A stretch of DNA of 64,000 nucleotides from G965218495 sp965218495 (lineage in GTDB: Bacteria > Bacteroidota > Rhodothermia > Rhodothermales > Bin80), in assembly GCA_965218495.1 (NCBI GenBank), contig OZ244626.1, forward strand, positions 62,001 to 126,000, given 5' to 3'. The notes under the pieces were generated by a model, which did no database searches, was not told the origin of the DNA, and saw nothing but the letters and a program-made list of their open reading frames with translations. A program made the translations under genes and the position numbers. This document shows positions 16,242-24,295 of this stretch, piece by piece; positions within the stretch are counted from its first letter, which is position 1; each line of letters starts with the position of its first letter.

Positions 16242-17913
16242 TCGGCTGCATCTGTTGCCGAAATATCGCCGGGTGCTGGAAACGTTGCTGCGGAAGTATC
16301 TTCCCGCTGTAGAAGTCTGGGCCTATGGCAGCCGTGTGAATGGGCGGAGTCATGACGGCAGCGATCTTGATCTGGTACTGCGCGGGCCAGGGCTCGCAGA
16401 GATTCCACTAGGGCAACTAGCGGAATTCGAGGATGCAATCCGGGAGTCGAACATTCCGTTTTTGGTCGAGGCAAGAGACTGGGCGCGCCTGCCGAAGCTG
16501 TTTCACAGAGAGATAGAGCGGGATTATGTAGTGCTGGTGGTAAGAGAGGGTAAACCGTTGGAAGAAAAAAGCTCGGTTGCGGCTAGTGAGTGGCGGAACT
16601 TGCCTTTCAGTGATGCGGTCCAGATCAACCCGCCAGTACCCCTCGACCGAGGGACAACGTATCCCTTCGTTAGCATGGCCTCGGTCAGTGCGGGTTCTAG
16701 ATATGCCTATCCGTTTGAGCAGCGTGAGTTTAGAGGCGGAGGTTCCAGGTTTCAGAATGGCGACACTCTAATGGCTCGCATCACACCTTGCTTGGAGAAC
16801 GGCAAGATTGCCCGATACCATGCTCCTGAATCCGTGATACTGGCGCACGGCTCAACGGAATTCATAGTAATTCGGGGACGCTCGAATATTACCGGAAATG
16901 ATTTCGCATACTATCTGACGCAGTCGGAATGGGTCCGTAATTATGCCACAGGTCAGATGATGGGAACCTCGGGCAGGCAACGCGTACCGACTTGGTCCCT
17001 TGACCATCTCATAGTGTCTCTCCCGCCTTTATCCGAACAATACGCCATCGCCCACATCCTCGGCACATTGGACGACAAAATCGAGCTGAACCGGCGAATG
17101 AACGACACGCTGGAGGAGATGGCACGGGCACTATTCAAGTCATGGTTCGTCGATTTCGAACCCGTATTGGCCAAGATGGAGGGCCGCTGGCGGCGCGGTG
17201 AATCGTTGCCCGGCCTGCCCGCCGAGTACTACGGTCTCTTCCCAGACCGGATGGCGGACTCGGAGCTTGGGGGGATACCGGAGGGGTGGGAGGTGAAGGC
17301 GCTGGGGGAGTGTGTAAACTTGAAGATGGGACAATCCCCTCCAGGCAGCACCTACAACGAACATGGCAAAGGCTTACCTTTTTTCCAGGGCCGGGCTGAC
17401 TTTGGCTTCCGCTATCCTTCGAATCGAAGGTTCTGCACCGCTCCAACCCGAATTGCGCAGCCCGGGGATACACTGGTTAGTGTCAGAGCGCCAGTCGGCG
17501 ATATCAACCTGGCTTGGAGCCATTGTTGCATTGGGCGCGGTGTCGCTGCCCTTCGTCACAAATCAGGCTCGATGTCGTTCACCTACTACTCTACCAGAGC
17601 GATTCAGGCAATGCTTCGAGAGTTCGAGCATACAGGGACAGTGTTTGGTGCTATAACCAAGAGCCAGTTTGGGGCCCTGCGACTGATTGAACCAGACCCT
17701 TACGTCCTCAATGCTTTCAGCTCATTCGCCCGGCCGACTGACGTGAGAATTAGGTCTAACTTCGCAGAATCCCGTACTCTCGCCGCCCTGCGGGATGCAA
17801 TGTTGCCGCAGCTAATTTCTGGAAAGATCCGCGTTTTCGACGCAGGCAAACATAAAAATCAAATACATGACGTAAGTTTGTCACTTTTGCCGACGGACGA
17901 GGTGTTGGCATAG
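16234..17913 (+). CDS. hsdS: Fusion of MNT nucleotidyltransferase (antitoxin-type) with type I specificity subunit HsdS
   Basis: A 559-residue two-part protein in one open frame. Residues 1 to about 105 are a minimal nucleotidyltransferase: VWAYGSRVNGRSHDGSDLDLVL contains G32-S33, ten residues, then D44-x-D46, the GSx10DxD active site, and the domain ends with the typical IERDYVVLVV. Residues about 115-559 are a full-length HsdS: a first target-recognition domain (to about 265), the conserved helical spacer LPPLSEQYAIAHILGTLDDKIELNRRMNDTLEEMARALFKSWFVDFEP (coiled dimer-like arm), a second recognition domain beginning at SELGGIPEGWEVKALG, and the terminal helix LRDAMLPQLISGKI. MNT antitoxins neutralise HEPN toxins by AMP transfer; HsdS chooses the DNA site. 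The HEPN gene directly upstream overlaps by eight bases. An A6 run lies at the domain junction (16565-16570). Confidence 0.9.
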   Translation: MTDRLHLLPKYRRVLETLLRKYLPAVEVWAYGSRVNGRSHDGSDLDLVLRGPGLAEIPLGQLAEFEDAIRESNIPFLVEARDWARLPKLFHREIERDYVVLVVREGKPLEEKSSVAASEWRNLPFSDAVQINPPVPLDRGTTYPFVSMASVSAGSRYAYPFEQREFRGGGSRFQNGDTLMARITPCLENGKIARYHAPESVILAHGSTEFIVIRGRSNITGNDFAYYLTQSEWVRNYATGQMMGTSGRQRVPTWSLDHLIVSLPPLSEQYAIAHILGTLDDKIELNRRMNDTLEEMARALFKSWFVDFEPVLAKMEGRWRRGESLPGLPAEYYGLFPDRMADSELGGIPEGWEVKALGECVNLKMGQSPPGSTYNEHGKGLPFFQGRADFGFRYPSNRRFCTAPTRIAQPGDTLVSVRAPVGDINLAWSHCCIGRGVAALRHKSGSMSFTYYSTRAIQAMLREFEHTGTVFGAITKSQFGALRLIEPDPYVLNAFSSFARPTDVRIRSNFAESRTLAALRDAMLPQLISGKIRVFDAGKHKNQIHDVSLSLLPTDEVLA

Positions 17914-17917
17914 TCCC

Positions 17918-17939
17918 AATCGGTACATATTGGCCGATT
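17918..17939 (+). terminator. Weak hairpin after the MNT-hsdS gene
   Basis: AATCGG (17918-17923) can pair with CCGATT (17934-17939), followed by TTT. It is short with a ten-base loop, so it is at best a weak terminator between hsdS and the insertion sequence. Confidence 0.25.
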
Positions 17940-17990
17940 TACACGTATTATTCATAGGATATATGCCCGTTATTTGTATCTAAGGCCAAT

Positions 17991-18000
17991 GTAGTGCTAT
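17991..18000 (+). repeat. Left copy of 10-bp direct repeat flanking the IS1634-type element
   Basis: The ten bases GTAGTGCTAT occur here and again at 19871-19880, bracketing the transposase gene in the same orientation. A related AATG precedes both. This could be a target-site duplication or part of the element ends. Confidence 0.6.
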
Positions 18001-19870
18001 TTTAGTGTTAGTCATCAATACTTCACACAAGCATCGCCCCCATCCGCTATATTGGGCGCAGGCCAATACGAATACGCCGTGTACATCCGCAGGAGAGTCT
18101 ACAAGCTTAAAAACGAAACGCAACGCACCGGATACGGACTGCTCGAATGCCGACGTGTCAATGGCCAGCCCAATCAAAAAACCATCCTGAACCTTGGCCA
18201 GGACTTTGACATTGCCGAAGCCGACTGGCCCACCGTAACCAAGCGGGTTGAGCTGGCGCTGCACGGACAGCGCGCCCTACCGCTGGAAGATGAGAAGATC
18301 GAACGCGCCGTGGACGAGATCGTGCGCCGGCTGCGTGAGAAGGACTACGATGTGGACGCCGGACGCGATGACCGCGATGCCATCATTACCGACGCAGTGC
18401 ATCATCCGGATACACGCACGGTCGGCGGCGAGCGCGTATGCCTGCAAGCCTTGGAGCAACTCGGCTTCGCGGCGCTGCTACGCGCGCTGGGCATGCGAGA
18501 AGATGCTATTCGCATGGCCCTGGTTCTGGTGGTTGGGCGCATGTTGTCGCCCGGAAGTGAGGCGCATACGTACCAGTGGATGATGAAGGCCTCCGCCATT
18601 TTGGAGCTGGTGCAGCTGGAGGCCCCGTGCGCAAGTACGCTGTACCGCGTAGGCGATCGGCTGTATGCGCTGCGCGAAGCGCTTATGGACGGACTCTATG
18701 GCAATGCGCAGCGGCTGTTGGGCTTTGGTGAGACGCTCATCTTGTATGATCTGACCAACACATTCTACACGGGTCGCAAGAAAGGCGCGCTCCTGGCGTA
18801 TGGACGAAGCAAGGAAAAGCGATCGGATTGTCCGTTGGTGACGTTGGCCTTAATGCTGGACGCGTCCGGCTTTGTGCGTGGCGCAGCCGTCCTTGCTGGC
18901 AATGCCAGCGAACCGAAGACGCTTCAGCAGGCCATGGAGAGGCTCAATGGCGCTCGTGCGACCGTCATCATGGACGCGGGCATAGCCACGCGCGCCAATG
19001 TGGCGTACTTGCGGTCGAAGGGACTGGATTGGATCTGTGTGCAGCGCACGCAGGCGCCGCCACCCCCTGAACGCGCGCCGGAGGAGTGCTGGAATACACA
19101 AAGCGGGGTCTCCATCAAAGCCTGGCGCCTGGAGCAGCAAGAGGGAACGCTGCAAGTCTACCTGCATAGCGAGGCACGCAAGGCCACCGGTGATCGCATA
19201 CTGAACACCAGGCGGGCAAAGTTCGAGGCTGCGCTGAAGACCCTGCACGAGGGACTCTCCAAGCCCCGCTGCGTCAAGGAATACGACAAGGTGCAACGCA
19301 GACTCGGTCGCGAGCTCGAAAGGCATAAGCGCGTCTCGTACCAGTACAAGATCGATGTCTTGCGCAAAAAGGACAGTACGCACGCGAAGGCGGTCACCTT
19401 TACACACCTGTCTGCGTTTGAGCAGCAGACGCAAGCATCGGGCGGCTACATCCTGCATACCAGCCACACGGACTGGTCTGCCTCGCAAATCGCACGCACA
19501 TACTGGAAGCTTGCAGACATCGAGCGCACGTTTCGTTCGCTGAAGTCCGAGTTGGGCATGCGCCCCCTATACCACAGCAAGGATGAGCGCATCCGGACAC
19601 ACATCTTCCTCTCGGTACTGGCCTATCAGGCGGTGCAACTCATTCGCACGAAGCTGAAGCAGTATGACCTCCACAGCAGCTGGACCACGCTGCAGTTTGA
19701 GCTGAACCGGTGGCACCGGATCACGACCGTATTGCCAAAAGACCGGCGCTCCTGCATCCTGTTGAAGAAGGATGCAGACCAAGGTCCGCTCCAGCGCCAG
19801 ATCGCCATGATTATGGGCCTCAAGCCTCACAACTACACCTACAAGGCGCACACAAAACGACCCTGAAATG
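18001..19870 (+). mobile_element. IS1634-type insertion sequence between hsdS and the AbiJ-like gene
   Basis: The span between the two direct repeats, about 1.87 kb, holds one transposase gene. If the 10-bp repeats are the target duplication, the element ends are TTTAGTGTTAG... and ...CCTGAAATG, which are only loosely inverted copies of each other. IS1634 elements are known for target duplications of variable, sometimes long, length. The insertion splits the restriction locus but interrupts no gene that I can see. Confidence 0.6.
18079..19866 (+). CDS. IS1634-family transposase
   Basis: About 595 residues, normal for the family and uninterrupted. An N-terminal DUF4277-like region (TRTVGGERVCLQALEQLGFAALLRAL, then VVGRMLSPGSEAHTYQWM) precedes a DDE catalytic core: LILYDLTNTFYTGRKKGALLAYGRSKEKRSDCPLV, VIMDAGIATRANVAYLRSKGLDWI, and the C-terminal YWKLADIERTFRSLKSELGMRPLYH with the catalytic glutamate region. 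I prefer the GTG at 18079, giving the family-like (M)YIRRRVYK start; a TTG at 18052 is also in frame. The intact frame suggests recent arrival. Confidence 0.88.
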   Translation: MYIRRRVYKLKNETQRTGYGLLECRRVNGQPNQKTILNLGQDFDIAEADWPTVTKRVELALHGQRALPLEDEKIERAVDEIVRRLREKDYDVDAGRDDRDAIITDAVHHPDTRTVGGERVCLQALEQLGFAALLRALGMREDAIRMALVLVVGRMLSPGSEAHTYQWMMKASAILELVQLEAPCASTLYRVGDRLYALREALMDGLYGNAQRLLGFGETLILYDLTNTFYTGRKKGALLAYGRSKEKRSDCPLVTLALMLDASGFVRGAAVLAGNASEPKTLQQAMERLNGARATVIMDAGIATRANVAYLRSKGLDWICVQRTQAPPPPERAPEECWNTQSGVSIKAWRLEQQEGTLQVYLHSEARKATGDRILNTRRAKFEAALKTLHEGLSKPRCVKEYDKVQRRLGRELERHKRVSYQYKIDVLRKKDSTHAKAVTFTHLSAFEQQTQASGGYILHTSHTDWSASQIARTYWKLADIERTFRSLKSELGMRPLYHSKDERIRTHIFLSVLAYQAVQLIRTKLKQYDLHSSWTTLQFELNRWHRITTVLPKDRRSCILLKKDADQGPLQRQIAMIMGLKPHNYTYKAHTKRP

Positions 19871-19880
19871 GTAGTGCTAT
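19871..19880 (+). repeat. Right copy of 10-bp direct repeat flanking the IS1634-type element
   Basis: Identical to 17991-18000 (GTAGTGCTAT), in the same orientation, five bases after the transposase stop. Confidence 0.6.
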
Positions 19881-19958
19881 AGAAAAAGACAGTTTTCGTA
19901 AGTGACTGTCTGAAGGGTACTTACTGGCTCTTGGAAAAAATAAAGTGACAAAGTTCAG

Positions 19959-20786
19959 ATGAGTAGTCTGACAGCCGTCCAGAAGCGCTATCTGGAAAAG
20001 ATCCTTCACATGCGTAACGGCTACGTTCTGGACTTTACCAATGCCACATTCGACGAATTCTTCCGGCGCTATAAGGTGGACATACATGGCCACCAATATC
20101 AGATCTTTGGCACATCCAAGGCAAATAAATTGCGCGCGTTCTGGGAACGAGAGTCGGATGCGCTTGTCGGACGCGTTCTGTCTGAGATGCTTGACAACTA
20201 TGAGGTGGATTGCGATTTAAATGGCCGCGTGCGCAATACCGCTTTGTTAGCAAAGAATCGCGAGATTGTTGCTAAGCTTTCTGGCAAGGCCCCCGTCGTG
20301 AAGCCCTTGCCCATCGAAGGCTTTCTCAGCAAGGAAATCGAGATGCCGAATGTCCAGAGATTACCTGTCGAATCCAATGTGGCCAAAATAATTGAGAGCC
20401 GGTTGAATGAGGCGCTTGCAGTTCAGTCCGCGCGTGCGCACTTATCCGTCATCATTCTATGTGGCAGTGTATTGGAGGGTGTCCTCCTTGGTGCGGCTAT
20501 CCAGCAGCCAGCAAAGTTCAACCGATCGCCGACCAGCCCAAAAAGATCTGACGGCAAGGTAAAGCAATTTCGCGAATGGTCGCTGGCGGATTTTATCAAT
20601 GTGGCGCACGATGTTGGGCTCTTGAAGGCAGATGTAAAGGAGTTCAGTCACGGGCTAAGGGAATTCCGTAACTACATTCATCCGTATGAGCAGGTGGGTT
20701 CACGCTTTACGCCCGACGGGTATACTGCCAATGTCTGCCTTCAAGTACTCAAGGCCGCATTGGCCGACGTGGCCGGTGAACGCTAG
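19959..20786 (+). CDS. AbiJ-like abortive-infection protein with C-terminal HEPN-type motif
   Basis: A 275-residue soluble protein. The N-terminal part (residues about 8-75) contains RNGYVLDFTNATFDEFF, followed by GTSKANKLRAFWERESDALVGRVLSEML, which recalls the N-terminal domain of AbiJ-type proteins. The C-terminal half is helical: SVIILCGSVLEGVLLGAA, WSLADFINVAHDVGLL and finally LREFRNYIHPYEQ. The last reads R-x6-H (or RN-x2-H), matching the HEPN-like Abi_C arrangement with a catalytic Arg/His pair and a nearby Tyr. Its position between hsdS and hsdR fits an antiphage role. Assignment is by remembered motif pattern rather than a database search; an unrelated helical protein with similar motifs is the alternative. 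Confidence 0.65.
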   Translation: MSSLTAVQKRYLEKILHMRNGYVLDFTNATFDEFFRRYKVDIHGHQYQIFGTSKANKLRAFWERESDALVGRVLSEMLDNYEVDCDLNGRVRNTALLAKNREIVAKLSGKAPVVKPLPIEGFLSKEIEMPNVQRLPVESNVAKIIESRLNEALAVQSARAHLSVIILCGSVLEGVLLGAAIQQPAKFNRSPTSPKRSDGKVKQFREWSLADFINVAHDVGLLKADVKEFSHGLREFRNYIHPYEQVGSRFTPDGYTANVCLQVLKAALADVAGER

Positions 20787-20862
20787 AGACGCCGTTGCTG
20801 CTGTTGCGCAATGGTACGGTTGTCGTGCGTCGCCCGGCTAGCTCAAATGCGTAGGCAAAACC

Positions 20863-23800
20863 ATGATCGGGATCACCGAAGCTGATGTTGAGCAGGCCGT
20901 CCTCGACTGGCTATCTAGCCTCGGTTGGCGTGTCGCCCACGGTCCTGATATCGCCCCCGGTATGTCGAGCGCGGAGCGCACCAATTTCGGCCAGGTTGTT
21001 CTAAAAGGTCGATTGCATGGGGCGCTGGGGAGGCTGAACCCAACTTTGCCCGCCGAAGCACTCGGCGATGTTTATTGCAAGCTGACCAGGCCGGAAGGGG
21101 CGACGCTGGAGGCCCGCAACCGTGCCTTTCACCGTCTGTTGGTGAATGGCGTTTCAATAGAATACAGCAGTAATAATGGAACGATGCGAGGTGCGCAGGC
21201 CCGTGCCATCGACTTCGATGATCCCGCAGGCAATGATTGGATCGTGGTTAATCAGGTCACCGTTGTCGAAAGCAAGCACCGACGCCGCCCCGACGTGTTG
21301 CTGTTCGTCAACGGTCTGCCGCTGGGTGTGATCGAGCTGAAAAATCCGGCCAATGAGGACGCGACAATCTGGAGTGCTTGGAACCAGCTTCAAACCTACA
21401 AGGCGGAACTGCCGTCGTTATTTGTGTTCAACGAAGTGCTTATCGTTTCGGACGGTGACAAGGCACGTGTCGGCTCGCTCACCGCAGGGCGGGAGTGGTT
21501 CAAGCCTTGGCATACAATCTCGGGCGAGGCCTTAGCCGATCCGCATGTGCCCCAACTGCGGGTGATGCTGGAGGGCGCCTGTCAGCCAAGACGTTTTCTC
21601 TCACTCGTCAGTGATTACATTGTGTTCGAGGATGACGGCAGCGGCGTTCTATCCAAGAAGATGGCGGGTTACCATCAATTCCACGCCGTCGAGGCAGCTG
21701 TTAGGGAGACGCTGCGGGCGGCCGAACTGCAGCAGGTCTCAAGCCTCGGAAAGAAACCCGATCACCACGAGCCGGGCAGCAGGTCGGGCGGCAATTCCGG
21801 TGACCGACGCATCGGAGTTGTTTGGCACACTCAGGGTTCGGGTAAAAGCTTGACCATGGCCTTCTATGCCGGGCGGATCATCCGAGAGGCGGCGATGGCC
21901 AACCCAACAGTCGTCGTACTGACGGATCGCAACGACCTCGACAACCAACTCTTCGGCACTTTTTCCCGCTGCCGAGACCTGTTGCGGCAACCACCGGTGC
22001 AGGCTGAGAGCCGGGTTGACTTGCGGGCCAAACTGGCGGTCGAGTCGGGCGGCGTGGTATTCACCACCATTCAGAAATTCTTCCCAGAGAAAAGGGGTGA
22101 CAGGCACCCCCTGCTATCGGAGCGCCGCAACATTGTGGTGATCGCCGATGAGGCGCACCGCAGCCAGTATGATTTCATCGACGGGTTTGCCCGCCACATG
22201 CGCGATGCTCTGCCCAATGCCTCATTCGTCGGATTCACTGGAACTCCAATTGAACTTCGGGATGTCAACACGCGAGCGGTCTTCGGAGACTACATCAGTA
22301 TCTACGACATACAGCATGCGGTCACGGACGGCGCGACTGTGCCGATCTACTATGAAAGCCGACTTGCCAAGCTTATGCTTGACGAAAGCGAAAAGCCGAA
22401 TATTGATCCTGGCTTCGAGGAGGTGACTGAGGGGGAAGAGGTTGAGCGGAAGGAATGGCTCAAGACCAAATGGGCGCAGTTGGAGGTTCTTGTCGGTACG
22501 GAGAAGAGATTAGGGATGATTGCGCACGACATCGTGGAACACTTCGAGAAGCGCCTCGAGGCCATGGATGGTAAATCGATGATCGTTTGTATGAGCCGGC
22601 GCATATGCGTCGACCTTTTTGGCGCACTGAAGCACTTGCGGCCCGATTGGCATCACGAGGATGATGACAAAGGATGCCTCAAAGTGGTGATGACCGGCAC
22701 CGCCACTGATCCTCCAGTCTGGCAGCAGCATATTCGCAACAAACCCCGACGCGAGGCGCTGGCCAAACGGTTTCGCGATGCATCGGACCCTTTTCAGATT
22801 GTTCTAGTGCGCGACATGTGGCTGACTGGCTTCGATGCGCCAAGCCTGCACACGATGTATGTTGACAAGCCTATGCGCGGTCACGGGTTGATGCAGGCGA
22901 TCGCCCGCGTCAATCGGGTGTTCAAGGACAAGCCCGGCGGTCTTGTCGTCGACTATATTGGACTAGCGTTCGAGCTCAAGCAGGCGCTCATGACCTACAC
23001 GAAGAGTGGTGGGACCGGGCAGACTGCGCTCCCTCAGGAGGAAGCGGTGCGCGTGATGATGGAGAAGTACGAGATCTGTTGTGACCTATTTTTTGGCTTT
23101 AACTATTCCAAGTGGATTACCGGAACGTCGGCGGAACGTATCGGTCTGCTTCCGGCGGCGCAGGAACATGTTCTGGCACAGGAGAACGGAAAAGATCGCT
23201 GCCTTAAGGCGGTGCGCAAACTTTCCCAAGCATTTGCGCTAGCAGTGCCTCATGAGGATGCGATTCGTATTCGAGACGAGGTGGCGTTCTTCCAAGCCGT
23301 CCGGTCGGTACTTGCCAAGCGCGCTGCCGGCGAGGCGCGTCCTGAGGAAGAAATTGATCATGCCGTTCGCCAGATCGTCTCTAGGGCGGTTGCGTCGGAA
23401 GGAGTAGTTGACATTTTCGCCGCCGCCGGGCTGGAAAAACCTGACATCTCGATCCTGTCCGAAGAGTTCCTCGCCGAGGTTCGGGGCATGCAACAGCGCA
23501 ACCTTGCGGTAGAATTGTTACAGAAGCTACTCAGAAGTGAGCTTGCTGTCCGCCGGCGGAAGAACGTTGTCCAAGCGCGATCCTTCACCGAAATGCTGGA
23601 ACAAACGCTTCGGCGCTATCAGAGCCGTGCAGTAGGAGCCGCGCAAGTCATCGCGGAATTGATTCAACTTGCCCGCGAGCTGCGCGAGGCGAACGCCCGA
23701 GGCGAGGCAATGGGACTCGCCGAGGACGAGCTCGCCTTTTATGACGCGCTTGAGACCAATGACAGTGCCGTCAGGATCCTGGGCGACGAGGTCTTGCGCA

Positions 23801-24000
23801 CCATCGCCCGCGAATTGGTGGCTACCGTGCGCCACAACCTGACGATTGACTGGACAATTCGTGAGTCCGTGCGCGCCCATCTTCGCGTACTGGTCAAGCG
23901 TGTCCTTCGCAAGCACGAGTATCCGCCCGACAAGCAGACAAAGGCGACGAGGACTGTTCTTGAACAAGCGGAAGTGCTTTCCGAAGGGTGGGCAGTGTGA
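20863..24000 (+). CDS. hsdR: Type I restriction endonuclease, motor/nuclease subunit R
   Basis: A 1045-residue ATP-dependent nuclease-translocase. The N-terminal PD-(D/E)xK nuclease is seen as RPDVLLFVNGLPLGVIELKN (Asp near 144, Glu 158 and Lys 160) with the downstream QLQTYK motif. The SF2 motor follows: Walker A TQGSGKS (about 323-329), VVLTDRNDLDNQL, DEAH box ADEAHRSQYD (about 428-435), FVGFTGTPIE, and VRDMWLTGFDAPSLHTMYVDKPM with AIARVNRVFKDKPGGLVVDYIGLA (motifs V and VI). The helical C-terminus binds the HsdM/HsdS methyltransferase. The gene is complete and lies 77 bases after the AbiJ-like gene. It is now separated from hsdM-hsdS by the IS, so it probably depends on its own or an IS-borne promoter. 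Confidence 0.95.
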   Translation: MIGITEADVEQAVLDWLSSLGWRVAHGPDIAPGMSSAERTNFGQVVLKGRLHGALGRLNPTLPAEALGDVYCKLTRPEGATLEARNRAFHRLLVNGVSIEYSSNNGTMRGAQARAIDFDDPAGNDWIVVNQVTVVESKHRRRPDVLLFVNGLPLGVIELKNPANEDATIWSAWNQLQTYKAELPSLFVFNEVLIVSDGDKARVGSLTAGREWFKPWHTISGEALADPHVPQLRVMLEGACQPRRFLSLVSDYIVFEDDGSGVLSKKMAGYHQFHAVEAAVRETLRAAELQQVSSLGKKPDHHEPGSRSGGNSGDRRIGVVWHTQGSGKSLTMAFYAGRIIREAAMANPTVVVLTDRNDLDNQLFGTFSRCRDLLRQPPVQAESRVDLRAKLAVESGGVVFTTIQKFFPEKRGDRHPLLSERRNIVVIADEAHRSQYDFIDGFARHMRDALPNASFVGFTGTPIELRDVNTRAVFGDYISIYDIQHAVTDGATVPIYYESRLAKLMLDESEKPNIDPGFEEVTEGEEVERKEWLKTKWAQLEVLVGTEKRLGMIAHDIVEHFEKRLEAMDGKSMIVCMSRRICVDLFGALKHLRPDWHHEDDDKGCLKVVMTGTATDPPVWQQHIRNKPRREALAKRFRDASDPFQIVLVRDMWLTGFDAPSLHTMYVDKPMRGHGLMQAIARVNRVFKDKPGGLVVDYIGLAFELKQALMTYTKSGGTGQTALPQEEAVRVMMEKYEICCDLFFGFNYSKWITGTSAERIGLLPAAQEHVLAQENGKDRCLKAVRKLSQAFALAVPHEDAIRIRDEVAFFQAVRSVLAKRAAGEARPEEEIDHAVRQIVSRAVASEGVVDIFAAAGLEKPDISILSEEFLAEVRGMQQRNLAVELLQKLLRSELAVRRRKNVVQARSFTEMLEQTLRRYQSRAVGAAQVIAELIQLARELREANARGEAMGLAEDELAFYDALETNDSAVRILGDEVLRTIARELVATVRHNLTIDWTIRESVRAHLRVLVKRVLRKHEYPPDKQTKATRTVLEQAEVLSEGWAV

Positions 24001-24295
24001 CTTTGCACCGGAGGCAATCGGCCAAGAGAATTCAGGCCAAGCACTTCTGTACAAGTCATACTCTGTACGTGGCTGGTGCCAGTGATCAATAGCATACCGA
24101 TAGTTCTCGACATATATTCACTACCCAAGAATTCCTTTTGCGCCTGCAACGGTGAAGCTTTGTGATAGACAGCCTTTGAAGACTTGCACCGTGCTGCAGG
24201 TTTGGCGAAACGGCTCCGCTGCGACTCGTTTGTGCCGTATCATTTAGCGGTATCCGCGCGCGGTGCCGTTGCAGGAACCCGTTGACGCTGCTTCT
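24001..24295. other. Gap between hsdR and aconitase X
   Basis: About 295 bases marking the end of the defence island. No gene, repeat, tRNA or convincing terminator was recognised. Confidence 0.45.

Noticed and set aside
16565..16571. Classical -1 programmed frameshift heptamer A-AAA-AAG
   Set aside because: The sequence AAAAAAG is present but the zero frame is GAA AAA AGC, not the required phase; only simple slippage remains possible.
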